From Nitrosomonas sp. (GTDB lineage Bacteria; Pseudomonadota; Gammaproteobacteria; Burkholderiales; Nitrosomonadaceae), in assembly GCA_021582655.1 (NCBI GenBank), contig CP091135.1, positions 1,214,657 through 1,278,656 on the forward strand: 64,000 bases of DNA, read 5' to 3'. The notes under the pieces were generated by a model. The model saw only the letters and a list, made by a program, of their open reading frames with translations. It ran no database searches and had not been told where the DNA came from. The position numbers were made by a program, and so were the translations under genes. Shown here one piece after another: positions 17,522 through 26,314 of the stretch (the first letter of the stretch is position 1; each line of letters starts with the position of its first letter).

Positions 17522-18348
17522 AAACAACACCGCCATTCAAACCGGCGCCCCCTAAAAAACTTTCCGCCAAACACACGGCACCGCCAAAATCTCCAAAAAG
17601 CGACAATGCTCCGCCGACAGCAGGATTTAAATTACAAAAACTGTTGGCGCAAAAAGGTCTGGGATCACGACGGGAAATGGAAGCCTGGATCGCCGCCGGA
17701 AAGGTATTTGTAAACGGCCACATCGCGCAACTTGGTGATCGTGCCGCCCCGGGAGATCTGATACGCGTCGGCAGACGCGTGATCCGCATTCACGATGAAG
17801 AAACGCTACCCAAGGTTTTGTTGTATCACAAACCGGAAGGTGAAATCGTCAGCCGGCACGATCCGCAGGGACGTCCTTCGGTTTTCGACAAATTGCCCTA
17901 TTTGCGTTCATCCAAGTGGATTGCGATCGGACGGTTGGATTTCAATACCAGCGGATTACTGATTTTCACCGATGACGGAGTGTTGGCGAATCGCTTGATG
18001 CACCCGCGTTTTGAGATGGAGCGCGAATACGCGGTACGGATTCTCGGAGAACTGACCGACGAGCAAATGAAACAACTGACAACCGGAATTACGCTGGAAG
18101 ATGGACAAGCCGCATTCACTTATTTGGCTGACCAGGGCGGCGAAGGCGCCAATCGTTGGTATCGCGTTATTCTCAAGGAAGGAAAAAATCGCGAAGTACG
18201 ACGTATGTTTGAGGCCATCGGCATAACCGTGAGCCGCCTTATGCGGGTTCGTTTCGGTCCGATCAATCTCCCCCCCAGAATCAAGCGTGGACGATGGCTG
18301 GAATTAGAGGAAAAAGAGACTCGACGATTGTTGGAATTAATCGCCTGA
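17518..18348 (+). CDS. rluB: 23S rRNA pseudouridine synthase, RluB type
   Basis: 276 aa. An N-terminal Pro/Lys-rich tail (residues 1-35) precedes an S4 RNA-binding domain (LQKLLAQKGLGSRREMEAWI...GKVFVNG). The RsuA/RluB-type catalytic domain follows, with GRLDFNTSGLLIFTDDG containing the catalytic Asp. The expected target is position 2605 of 23S rRNA. RluE/RluF relatives are possible but less likely. It is coupled to gshB by ATGA. Confidence 0.88.
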   Translation: MKTTPPFKPAPPKKLSAKHTAPPKSPKSDNAPPTAGFKLQKLLAQKGLGSRREMEAWIAAGKVFVNGHIAQLGDRAAPGDLIRVGRRVIRIHDEETLPKVLLYHKPEGEIVSRHDPQGRPSVFDKLPYLRSSKWIAIGRLDFNTSGLLIFTDDGVLANRLMHPRFEMEREYAVRILGELTDEQMKQLTTGITLEDGQAAFTYLADQGGEGANRWYRVILKEGKNREVRRMFEAIGITVSRLMRVRFGPINLPPRIKRGRWLELEEKETRRLLELIA

Positions 18349-18438
18349 TGTTGTATCACATTTTGCGTAACAACGCCCCGGGGAACGCTGCGTGAAGTTC
18401 CGATACTGAAATCCCGGCGCTTTTTGTGAATTTATTGT

Positions 18439-18580
18439 GGAAAATACTGATTAATCCGGTGAACGGAATGAAGTACGAGGTGCATAAAACATAGCGATCG
18501 TAACCTATCGACATGAATAGAAGTACGAATGACTCTCGCCACGAAGTGATTCGCTCGTGCGGCCAATTAATCAGTGTTCC
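18439..18580. repeat. MITE-like dispersed repeat, copy B
   Basis: A 142-bp copy. Left end GGAAAATACTGATTAAT (18439-18455); right end AATTAATCAGTGTTCC (18565-18580). It shares GTACGAG, ACATAGCGATC and GATTCGCTCGTGC with copy A. The right end overlaps the 3' end of the minus-strand M48 peptidase gene and provides its last two codons and TGA stop. Left flank and right flank show no clear target duplication. Confidence 0.75.
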
Positions 18581-19365
18581 TTAGCGCAGTCCGGTTTTCT
18601 GCCGGCGGCGCGCGCTTGTTGCACCAGGTTTTTCGCTTTCGGCATCAGTGCTTGCAAATCGCCGATCCGCGTGGCATGCGATGGATGCGTCGACAAAAAT
18701 TCAGCCGGTTGCGGCCCTCGACCGGCTTGCGCCATTTTTACCCACAAGGTAATACTTTCGGTCGGATCGAACCCCGCCTTTGCCATCAACTCGACACCGA
18801 TATTGTCCGCCTCACTTTCGTGCAGCCGGCTAAATGGCATTATCAAACCGTATTGCGTACCCAAACCCAGCAAACCTAAGGCGGTCTGCCCCGTCGCCGT
18901 TCTCGGCGCGGCAACCGCGGCAATTACCGACAGTCCGAGCTGCGCACCCAATTTCTGAGACAATCGTTCGTTGCTGTGCCGCAATAAAACATGCCCCACT
19001 TCATGGCCGATCACGGCAGCCAATTGATCCTGATTATCGACCAAATCGATCAAACCGGAGTGCACACCGATTTTATTACCGGGCAGTGCAAAAGCATTAA
19101 GCGATTTATCCTCAAAAACCACAACCTCCCAAGCTCCGCCGACTTGCATCGTAATCGCATCGGTCACACATTGCACAAAGCGTTTCTCACGTTCATCCTG
19201 GCTGATGGGCTTCTCATTTTTCAGGTCGGTAAAGGCCTGCAATCCCATTGCTTCCACTTCCTGATCGGGCATAAAAGCCAATTGCGTTCTACCCGTCGGC
19301 GTGGTGGCACACGCGGTAAAGAAAAACATGATGAACAAAACAACTATCAATTCAGTTTTAGGCAT
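18571..19365 (-). CDS. M48-family metalloprotease, lipoprotein (LoiP/BepA-like)
   Basis: 264 aa. The lipoprotein signal is LIVVLFIMFFFTAC, with the lipobox Cys at about residue 20. The zinc motif AVIGHEVGHVLLRHSNER (HExxH) is followed downstream by HESEADNIGVELMAKAGFDP, which supplies the third ligand Glu. This is the layout of periplasmic, membrane-tethered M48B peptidases involved in envelope protein quality control. The ATG at 19365 has AAGGA upstream; an in-frame start at 19398 lacks support. The final residues (Glu-His-stop) are encoded inside repeat copy B, so the native C-terminus may have been altered by the insertion. Confidence 0.85.
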   Translation of the reverse strand: MPKTELIVVLFIMFFFTACATTPTGRTQLAFMPDQEVEAMGLQAFTDLKNEKPISQDEREKRFVQCVTDAITMQVGGAWEVVVFEDKSLNAFALPGNKIGVHSGLIDLVDNQDQLAAVIGHEVGHVLLRHSNERLSQKLGAQLGLSVIAAVAAPRTATGQTALGLLGLGTQYGLIMPFSRLHESEADNIGVELMAKAGFDPTESITLWVKMAQAGRGPQPAEFLSTHPSHATRIGDLQALMPKAKNLVQQARAAGRKPDCAKEH

Positions 19366-19651
19366 GAGTGATTTCCTTGATCTAATGCGTCCGTGCAAAT
19401 GCTTTTTATGCTCAATTCGTCGGTATCATACCCGATCACACCCGATATTTGCATCCGGCTTGTAAGAATCATATTTATTCCCGATACGTTTAAAATTGCT
19501 TTTAAAATCCGTAGTAAAAGCAATCCCGTTCAAAAATATCCTCCCTCTTTCGTTTCCGGCAATGCAATTATCTGTAACCACGTAGAGAGAAAATTCCAGA
19601 AATACAGTATGATCAAATCCGCCGTTCCCATTCATCGGAGGAAGTTCCAAA

Positions 19652-19858
19652 GTGAACGATCATATCTATAAAGTTATCGAAATTGTCGGCTCGTCGCCCC
19701 TGAGCACTGACGATGCCATCCATCAAGCGATCGCAAAAGCCGGGAAAACATTGCACCATCTGGACTGGTTCGAGGTAGTCGAAACTCGCGGCCATATTGT
19801 TGATGCAAAGGTCGCACACTTCCAGGTAACGCTGAAAATCGGCTTCCGATTGAATTGA
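19652..19858 (+). CDS. Dodecin, flavin-binding protein
   Basis: 68 aa. Dodecins form dodecamers that store or buffer flavins. The sequence HIYKVIEIVGSSPLSTDDAI, the Trp in HHLDWFEVVETRGHI (stacks on the flavin) and the C-terminal FQVTLKIGFRL fit the family. The start is GTG at 19652, with GGAGGAAG 7 nt upstream. It is monocistronic and followed directly by the convergent pseudogene. Confidence 0.92.
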   Translation: MNDHIYKVIEIVGSSPLSTDDAIHQAIAKAGKTLHHLDWFEVVETRGHIVDAKVAHFQVTLKIGFRLN

Positions 19859-19873
19859 CTCGTTATTCCGGGG

Positions 19874-20350
19874 TTATTCCGCCATAGACTGACGGAGCTT
19901 GGCGATATCGGGTTGCAATAAGACTTGCATTGCTTATGCGTTTTTTCGGTAGCTACGCTGCTGAGCAGCTCACACAAAATCTCCGCAGCGATCTGCCAGG
20001 AAACACCGAATCTGTCTTTCAACCAGCCGCATTGTTGCGCTTGCTCCGCTACTCGCGAAGAGATTGTTCCGATAATGGTCGATCTCACCTTGCGTTTTGC
20101 ACAAAACCTGGAACGAGATCGCTTCGCTGAACTTGGAACCGGGCTCACCGTTCAGTGCGGTGAAGATCTACCTATTCAGCTCGAATTCCACTGTCATCAA
20201 CAATCCTTCCGGTTTTCCATGAAACTCGAATCCCGCTCCGCCGTAGCGAGAAATATGCTTGATTCTCGAATGCCTGAAAAATAGCGTGTAAAAATTAGCC
20301 GCCTCTCCGGCTTGAGAATCGAGCCACAAACAAGGGGAGATTTTTCGCAT
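19874..20350 (-). pseudogene. Decayed PhnB-like VOC-family gene
   Basis: Reading from the ATG at 20350, the protein begins like PhnB-type VOC proteins (MRKISPCLWLDSQAGEAANF). It runs to MTVEFELNR and meets an in-frame TAG at 20168-20170. The same frame then resumes with IFTALNGEPGSKFSEAISFQ. A frameshift near 20060 moves the match to another frame (QQCGWLKDRFGVSWQI). A second shift after ATEKT leads to AMQVLLQPDIAKLRQSMAE and the stop at 19874. One nonsense change and at least two frameshifts show loss of function. It is the last member of the ECF42-associated gene row. Confidence 0.85.
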
Positions 20351-20441
20351 GGCATTCCTCGCACATTCACACACCACAAGGAAACCGCATTCTTTAAGCG
20401 GAAAAGCGGTCAACCAATCACTTGCAAGCCTTATAGCAAGC

Positions 20442-20804
20442 TTATAAATCGACAATCGCGTTGAATCCGCCGTACGCCATCCGCTTACAATCAAAAAGAT
20501 GAGAATCGGGATTCATCATGGCAGCCAAACGTGGATCGGCCATAACCGCCTGATTGACCTGATCGCGGTGTTGTTTCGACTCGAAAACAACCCATGCGAA
20601 AATAACGGTTTCATCCGCACCGGCACCTGCCAATTGCTTGAACGAGATCAATTCCTGCTGATCGAGATCGTCACCCGCGCACTCGACATACGCCAGCGCG
20701 CCGTGGTCCTTCCATACCGAACCGGCTAATCCAGCCATTTTTTTGTATTCGTCCAACTTGTCGTGCGCGATCGGAATCACATAGCCATCAACATACTTTC
20801 CCAT
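20442..20804 (-). CDS. DUF1428 family protein
   Basis: 120 aa, small alpha/beta protein of the ferredoxin-like dimeric barrel type. MGKYVDGYVIPIAHDKLDEYKK and the C-terminal DCKRMAYGGFNAIVDL are typical of DUF1428, whose function is unknown. It lies between a VOC protein (33 bp upstream) and the PhnB-like pseudogene, in the same direction as the ECF sigma factor, and probably belongs to its transcript. Confidence 0.88.
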   Translation of the reverse strand: MGKYVDGYVIPIAHDKLDEYKKMAGLAGSVWKDHGALAYVECAGDDLDQQELISFKQLAGAGADETVIFAWVVFESKQHRDQVNQAVMADPRLAAMMNPDSHLFDCKRMAYGGFNAIVDL

Positions 20805-20837
20805 AATATTCCTCCAAATTTGTTATCTTGAAACAGG

Positions 20838-21302
20838 TCATTTGCCACATCCGGTCAATGCAGCATTGCGAATTTCTTCCGGACTGACATCGCGAATATG
20901 TGTGGCAACCGACCACTGGTGCCCGAACGGATCTTCAACCCTGCCGTACCGGTCACCCCAAAACATATCCGCAGCCGGCATGGTGATTGTTGCACCGGCT
21001 TTAACCGCCTGATCGATGGCGGCATCGACATCCCCGACTTGCAAATGTATCGTGACCGGCGAACCTTTAAGTGCCAACGGCCCTAAGCATCCCCATTGCG
21101 GATGTTCGTCGACCAGCATCATCAATGAATCTCCAATACGCACGCACGCATGAATTAACCGGCCGTCGGGACCCGGTACGCGCACCAACTCAATTGCATT
21201 GAACGCTTGGCGATAGAACTCGATCGCCTTGGCGGCATCGGCACAAACCAAATGAGGGGTAATGCTGTGCATCCCTTCCGGGATAGGCTTTACTGAAGAC
21301 AT
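20838..21302 (-). CDS. VOC-superfamily (glyoxalase/bleomycin-resistance-like) protein
   Basis: 154 aa. Paired beta-alpha-beta-beta-beta modules: ITPHLVCADAAKAIEFYRQA in the first half, and VTIHLQVGDVDAAIDQAVKA with WGDRYGRVEDPFGHQWSVAT in the second. The latter is close to PhnB-type proteins. The metal or substrate is unknown. The ATG at 21302 has AAGGAG 6 nt upstream; an in-frame start at 21320 is less likely. It is in the ECF42-linked row and distinct from the decayed VOC gene at 19874. Confidence 0.85.
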   Translation of the reverse strand: MSSVKPIPEGMHSITPHLVCADAAKAIEFYRQAFNAIELVRVPGPDGRLIHACVRIGDSLMMLVDEHPQWGCLGPLALKGSPVTIHLQVGDVDAAIDQAVKAGATITMPAADMFWGDRYGRVEDPFGHQWSVATHIRDVSPEEIRNAALTGCGK

Positions 21303-21348
21303 CAAACACTCCTTAATCAATCATAAATTAAACATCATTTGAGTACGA

Positions 21349-21765
21349 CTAACCGTTACTACCGGCATCCAATTTACGGAAACGGTCAATCGCATCACCA
21401 GGTTCGAAATCATCCAATTCAAATAATTGCCTTACTTCGATTTCGGTATCATTACCCTCTCCCGCCGGATTGGGAAAACGTTTGCTCCATGCGACGGCTT
21501 CCGCTCTTGATGCAACTTTGATCAGTGTGTAACCGGCGATCAATTCCTTGGTTTCGGTAAACGGCCCGTCGATCAATGTACGCTGCTCCCCGCGATATTG
21601 AACGCGCCAGCCTTTGGCACTGGATTGCAGCCCGGAAGCATCCAGCAGCGCACCGGCTGCCGCCAATTCCTCGTGAAACTCCGCCATCGCCGCGACGAGC
21701 GGTTCACCGGGCATGACGCCGGCCTCCGAATCTTTATTGGCTTTGACTATGATCATGTAACGCAA
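21349..21765 (-). CDS. YciI-like (DGPF-domain) protein, first copy
   Basis: 138 aa, YCII/DGPF domain with the signature LIDGPFTETKELIAGYTLIK. This class is repeatedly found next to ECF42 sigma factors; biochemical function is unclear. The N-terminus MRYMIIVKANKDSEAG and the dimeric alpha-beta barrel fold fit. It sits 46 bp from the VOC gene and 166 bp from the other DGPF gene. Confidence 0.9.
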   Translation of the reverse strand: MRYMIIVKANKDSEAGVMPGEPLVAAMAEFHEELAAAGALLDASGLQSSAKGWRVQYRGEQRTLIDGPFTETKELIAGYTLIKVASRAEAVAWSKRFPNPAGEGNDTEIEVRQLFELDDFEPGDAIDRFRKLDAGSNG

Positions 21766-21931
21766 TTAAATTCTCCTTCACATAAATAAATGGTATCAAG
21801 CTGCTCAGTCCGAAGATAACATCGGTTTCGTTGCCTTAGTCGAATTCGTACCGGGAAAATCGACAATCCCAAAAATTTTGGTAATTTTCCGGTTTGTAAT
21901 GGTATAGAAACCAGTAAATAATCTACTTATC

Positions 21932-22276
21932 TTACCGGACCGTTTCCCGAATCTGTCGGATAGGCCTGACTTCAATACTGCCGACTGCCGCCGGAGGAAT
22001 CTCGGCCGCCAGCGCAATCGCCTCATCCAAATGCTGCGCCTCGATCAAATAAAAGCCGGCCAATTGCTCCTTGGTTTCGGCAAACGGTCCATCGGTAACG
22101 CTGATTTTGCCATCACGCACCTTCACCGTTGTGGCGGTATGCACCGGCTGCAAGGCTTCCGAAGCCAAGCAGTGTCCGGATTTTCGGATGCTTTCATCGT
22201 AAGCAAGGCAATCACTATCGGCTATCGTTTTCGGTAATGCTTCTTCAATATAAACGAGACAAAGGTATTTCATCAT
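21932..22276 (-). CDS. YciI-like (DGPF-domain) protein, second copy
   Basis: 114 aa, signature VTDGPFAETKEQLAGFYLIE. It is shorter than the copy at 21349 and only moderately similar to it, so this is an old duplication. It lies 66 bp after the sigma factor stop, giving the sigma-DGPF-DGPF order characteristic of ECF42 loci. Confidence 0.9.
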   Translation of the reverse strand: MMKYLCLVYIEEALPKTIADSDCLAYDESIRKSGHCLASEALQPVHTATTVKVRDGKISVTDGPFAETKEQLAGFYLIEAQHLDEAIALAAEIPPAAVGSIEVRPIRQIRETVR

Positions 22277-22342
22277 ATATTCCTCATCGCATATTAATGA
22301 CGATCGACAGTCGATCTGCAGTACGTGAAATCGACAGCGGCG

Positions 22343-23611
22343 TTAATTTTTTTGTAATTCTGCCATTCTTTTTTGCAAGAAACGTCGCTCCGGCTCTTGC
22401 TGCGCTAATTTGAGCGCCTGCTGATAAGCCGAAGCAGCTTGTTGAATGTGGCCCAGCCTGCGGTGAAAATCCGCTTGTACCGCATACAGAAAATGATAAT
22501 CCTTCAGTTTCCCCTGCGTAGTAAGCGCATCAACTAATTTCAATCCGACTTCCGGTCCATCGCGCATCGCTACCGCGACCGCACGATTGAGTTCGATAAC
22601 CGGTGTTGGATAAATGCGTAACAATACATCGTATAAGCTGATGATTTGATGCCAATCAGTTTTGTCAGCACTGGGGGCCTCGGCGTGGACTGCGGCAATT
22701 GCGGCCTGTAAGGCATAAAAACCGAAACCCGGAGAACCGAGCGCGCGCAAAACCAAGTCCACGCCTTCGTCGATCTGATCGCGGTTCCACAGCGAACGGT
22801 CTTGTTCATTGAGCAAAATCAAGTCACCCACCGCCGTCATTCGCGCCATGCGGCGCGAATCCTGCAACAACATCAATGCCAATATCCCCAAAACTTCCGG
22901 TTCGTCGGGCAATAATTCCATCAGTAATCTACCAAGACGGATTGCTTCAAAGGAAAGATCATGCCGGATCAGCATGTGCCCGGAAGAGGATGAATAGCCT
23001 TCATTGAAGACCAGGTAAATCACTTGCAAAACCGGGCTCAAGCGTTCTGGAAATTGCTCAGCCGCAGGTACTTGATACGGTATACGCGCATCACGAATTT
23101 TCGCTTTGGCACGTACAATCCGCTGTGCGGCCGTCTTGGGAGCGATCAGAAAAGCGTGCGCGATTTCCTCGGTAGTCAATCCGCAAATTTCGCGCAACGT
23201 TAAAGCAACTTGCGCTTCAGGCGATATGCTGGGATGGCAGCAAGTAAAAATCAATCGTAATTGATCGTCTTCCACATCGCCATCTGAAACATCCTCAGCC
23301 TGGATAATTAACGCTTCGTGCTGCTCAGGTATACCATCAAAGGTATCGAAGCGCGCCTCGCGGCGGAATTTGTCGATGGCCTTAAAACGTCCTGCGGAAA
23401 CCAACCAGGCGCGAGGATTATCCGGTATACCTTGCTGCGGCCATTGCTCCAGCGCCGCTTTGAATGCATCGTGCAGCGCTTCCTCGGCTTGATCGAAGTC
23501 ACCGAGAAGTCGTATCAGCGTCGCAAGTACCCGGCGGTATTCTTCGCGGTAGAGCTGCGCCAAACGCCGGGAAAAATCCCGCTCGGTGCCGTCGGTGAGA
23601 TGAATCGTCAT
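22343..23611 (-). CDS. ECF RNA polymerase sigma factor, ECF42 type
   Basis: 422 aa, far longer than ordinary ECF factors (~190 aa). Region 2 is near the N-terminus (LIRLLGDFDQAEEALHDAFK, then RAWLVSAGRFKAIDKFRRE). Region 4 contains LTLREICGLTTEEIAHAFLI and AAQRIVRAKAKIRDA. The ~230-residue C-terminal extension holds TPR-like helices (PTPVIELNRAVAVAMRDGPE), as in ECF42, where this extension rather than an anti-sigma factor is thought to control activity. No anti-sigma gene is adjacent. Its probable targets are the DGPF genes directly downstream. Confidence 0.9.
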   Translation of the reverse strand: MTIHLTDGTERDFSRRLAQLYREEYRRVLATLIRLLGDFDQAEEALHDAFKAALEQWPQQGIPDNPRAWLVSAGRFKAIDKFRREARFDTFDGIPEQHEALIIQAEDVSDGDVEDDQLRLIFTCCHPSISPEAQVALTLREICGLTTEEIAHAFLIAPKTAAQRIVRAKAKIRDARIPYQVPAAEQFPERLSPVLQVIYLVFNEGYSSSSGHMLIRHDLSFEAIRLGRLLMELLPDEPEVLGILALMLLQDSRRMARMTAVGDLILLNEQDRSLWNRDQIDEGVDLVLRALGSPGFGFYALQAAIAAVHAEAPSADKTDWHQIISLYDVLLRIYPTPVIELNRAVAVAMRDGPEVGLKLVDALTTQGKLKDYHFLYAVQADFHRRLGHIQQAASAYQQALKLAQQEPERRFLQKRMAELQKN

Positions 23612-23662
23612 TTTAGTCGGCCCAACAATACGCTACACTGACACCTCACGGTGCATTACGGA

Positions 23663-24364
23663 TCACTGCGTTTCGTGCGATCTGGATGGATGGGTAAAAT
23701 GCAGGCTTTCGGGTGCATTGGTTCCACCGGTGACGACAAAAGTCATCGCTTGCTCGGTAGTCCAATCGGTCAAAATCACATCGTCCATCGGCAAGATTTC
23801 GATATATCCGGAAGTCGGGTTCGGCGAAGTCGGTACATAAACCGCCGCTAATTGCCGACCGGTTTGTTTGTCGTACATAACCTTGGTGATAAATCCAACC
23901 GCCTTCATTTCACTGGACGGAAAGCTGATCAACACCACCCGCTGCCCGGTAACGGGCGGCTGGCTGAGTGTATGTAGAAAACGCTTGGTTGCACCATAAA
24001 TGGTTTGCACCAAGGGCAAGCGTGCCAGAATGTTTTCATAGAAACCGATCAATTTTTTACCAATCACGAACGACGCCAGCAATCCGATACCATACAAACA
24101 CACCACCGTGATCAAAGCGGCCACGGCGTTCTGAAAAGTGGAATCGAGCAACCAACTGGCCGTGGTATCCGAAAATGGCCGTACTGCGCTTGCCGTCGCC
24201 CTTAATAAAGGATCGCCGATGCGCGCCAGGAGATTCAGCAAAAAATCGAATACCAGCCATGTCACCCATAATGGCGCCACCGTCAGAAAACCGATCAAAA
24301 TATAGCGTGCAAAATGGGGCGATCGTGCTTTATGCTGCTGCTCATTGTCATTCGTAGTTGTCAT
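23663..24364 (-). CDS. DUF502 membrane protein
   Basis: 233 aa. Two membrane segments: YILIGFLTVAPLWVTWLVFDFLL (residues ~20-43) and FQNAVAALITVVCLYGIGLLASFVIG. A family-typical cytoplasmic domain follows, with LARLPLVQTIYGATKRFLHTL, VVLISFPSSEMKAVGFITK, and VYVPTSPNPTSGYIEILP. Function is unknown in bacteria. It is upstream of the ECF42 gene by 51 bp on the same strand, and may or may not share its transcript. Confidence 0.88.
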   Translation of the reverse strand: MTTTNDNEQQHKARSPHFARYILIGFLTVAPLWVTWLVFDFLLNLLARIGDPLLRATASAVRPFSDTTASWLLDSTFQNAVAALITVVCLYGIGLLASFVIGKKLIGFYENILARLPLVQTIYGATKRFLHTLSQPPVTGQRVVLISFPSSEMKAVGFITKVMYDKQTGRQLAAVYVPTSPNPTSGYIEILPMDDVILTDWTTEQAMTFVVTGGTNAPESLHFTHPSRSHETQ

Positions 24365-24605
24365 GGAATCTCATTGATTATTGTTCGCGGCAAAAATCAT
24401 CTTCCGAAAGTTGCCGCAAAACTGAAACTTACTTATCAGCAAACCGGCTATGTTAATATTATCCGCTCACTGAATACCACAGTACATTAAGGAAAACCGC
24501 TTGCCGATAAGTATGCGGTGATATTTGATAAAATTGCCGGATCATTACATCCGTACCATTGCATCCGGCCGGGGCGCATTTCGATAAAGATGAAAAGGTA
24601 ACGTT

Positions 24606-26069
24606 ATGTCATACAGCTCGACACAAATCAATAAGTATCTAAAAAGTTTGCAGAAACACCTTGCTGATGAGCACCCGGACAATCCGACGCTCGCTAATGC
24701 GGTCAGAAGTTTTAGAAAAATGGATTATGTGGGCCATAGCATGGGATTGCTCAGCAAGGACGAATCCTATGCCACGTGCGTGACCTGGTGGCCGATGGTT
24801 GCTGTGCTCGGTACCTTTTCCGCCGGCAAGTCCACATTCATCAATACTTATTTGGATACCCAGTTGCAACGCACCGGTAATCAAGCCGTGGACGACAAAT
24901 TCACGGTGATTTGCTTCAGCCGTTTGAACGAAGCCAAAACGCTCCCCGGCATCGCATTGGACGCCGATCCGCGCTTTCCTTTTTTTCAAATCAGCCGCAG
25001 CATCGAAGAAATCTCGGCAACCGGACAAGAGCGGATCGATGCATATTTACAACTCAAAACCTGTCCATCCGAAAATTTGCGCGGCAAAATCCTGATCGAT
25101 TCCCCTGGATTTGACGCTGACAATCAACGCGCATCCACGTTGCGCCTGACACAGCATATTATTAATTTATCAGATCTGGTATTGGTGTTTTTCGATGCGC
25201 GGCATCCCGAACCCAAAGCCATGCAAGATACCCTGGCTTATTTGGTTTCCGCAAGTGTGAATCGTGCCGATGCCAATAAATTTCTCTATATCCTGAATCA
25301 AATCGATGTCACCGCACAGGAAGACAATCCTGAAGAAGTCGTTTCGGCATGGCAGCGTTCGCTGGCGGAAGTCGGCCTGATCAGCGGACGGTTTTACCGG
25401 ATTTACAATCCGAGCGCTGCTGTTCCTATTGCCAACCCCCACATCCGCGAACGCTTCGAAAAGAAACGCGAGGAAGATATGGCGGATATCAATGCCAGAA
25501 TTCGTCAAATCGAAGTGGAGCGCTCCTACCGCATTGTCGGTAAGCTCGAACAGACCGCAAAAGACATCAAAAATCGTGTTGTCACAAAACTCAACGATAT
25601 GTTGAATCAGTGGAAAAACAAAGTGATGCTGTTCGACGGCATTGTCTTCGGTCTCCTGGGGATTATCGCCGGTGGATTATTTACCATGACCGAATCCTGG
25701 GGAACGCTAAAAGCCTTTCCAGATGAATTGCTGCAAGGTGAAACCTCTGCTGTCGTTATTGCCGCATTCCTGTTGATTGCAGTTATTTATACCCATTTTA
25801 CGGTTCGCCGCACGGTTGCTAACCACCTATTGAAAAAATTAGCCGTTGAACTGGGTAAGGACGAAGATACCTACAAGCAATACATGCGGGCATTTAACAA
25901 AAGTACCGCAGCATACCGGCCGATGTTTCTATCCGGACCGTCCGGTTGGAATGATGTTACCGAACAAACCCTGGATGAAATTATCAACGAAGCCAACGAT
26001 TATATTCAAGCACTGAACGATCAATTTACCAATCCTTCCGGTCACGGAAAAGAGAATTCTCAGGTTTAA
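24606..26069 (+). CDS. Dynamin-like GTPase with C-terminal membrane hairpin
   Basis: 487 aa. G1 motif LGTFSAGKSTFINT (near residue 70), switch-region Thr in DDKFTVICF, G3 motif IDSPGFDAD, and G4-like LYILNQIDVT. A helical stalk region is followed by two membrane segments (GIVFGLLGIIAGGLFTM and AVVIAAFLLIAVIYTHF) that take the place of the paddle of bacterial dynamin-like proteins. The closest known role would be membrane remodelling or integrity, but the exact family is not certain. It is monocistronic; an inverted repeat lies 15 bp after the stop. Confidence 0.78.
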   Translation: MSYSSTQINKYLKSLQKHLADEHPDNPTLANAVRSFRKMDYVGHSMGLLSKDESYATCVTWWPMVAVLGTFSAGKSTFINTYLDTQLQRTGNQAVDDKFTVICFSRLNEAKTLPGIALDADPRFPFFQISRSIEEISATGQERIDAYLQLKTCPSENLRGKILIDSPGFDADNQRASTLRLTQHIINLSDLVLVFFDARHPEPKAMQDTLAYLVSASVNRADANKFLYILNQIDVTAQEDNPEEVVSAWQRSLAEVGLISGRFYRIYNPSAAVPIANPHIRERFEKKREEDMADINARIRQIEVERSYRIVGKLEQTAKDIKNRVVTKLNDMLNQWKNKVMLFDGIVFGLLGIIAGGLFTMTESWGTLKAFPDELLQGETSAVVIAAFLLIAVIYTHFTVRRTVANHLLKKLAVELGKDEDTYKQYMRAFNKSTAAYRPMFLSGPSGWNDVTEQTLDEIINEANDYIQALNDQFTNPSGHGKENSQV

Positions 26070-26083
26070 TTCAAACAATTAAG

Positions 26084-26134
26084 TAACGAATGGCAAGAAT
26101 CTGCCGGCAATTTTCATCTACTTGCCATTCCTTA
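26084..26134 (+). terminator. Inverted repeat after dynamin-like gene, possible terminator
   Basis: TAACGAATGGCAAG (26084-26097) pairs with CTTGCCATTCCTTA (26121-26134) with one mismatch, around a 23-nt loop. No T run follows, so it may instead stabilise the 3' end or terminate weakly. Confidence 0.4.
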
Positions 26135-26244
26135 TGTCCCCCTATCAGTTTGCCCCACCGCTCGGCACTCGTCGGCATCGCCGCCGATTTAATCACAACC
26201 ATCGCATCAGTTTCTATTTACGCATGTTTTCGCCCTGATCTGAT

Positions 26245-26274
26245 TTGGACAAGAATCGGATTAAAGGGTAAAAT
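26245..26274 (+). promoter_or_regulatory. Predicted sigma-70 promoter of rpsO
   Basis: TTGGAC (26245-26250) and TAAAAT (26269-26274) are separated by 18 bp. Transcription would start near 26281, about 35 nt ahead of the rpsO ATG. This is the only good hexamer pair seen in the gap. Confidence 0.5.
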
Positions 26275-26314
26275 TCCTGGTTTTTATACCGGGTAATTTT
26301 TGGGAGATATATTT

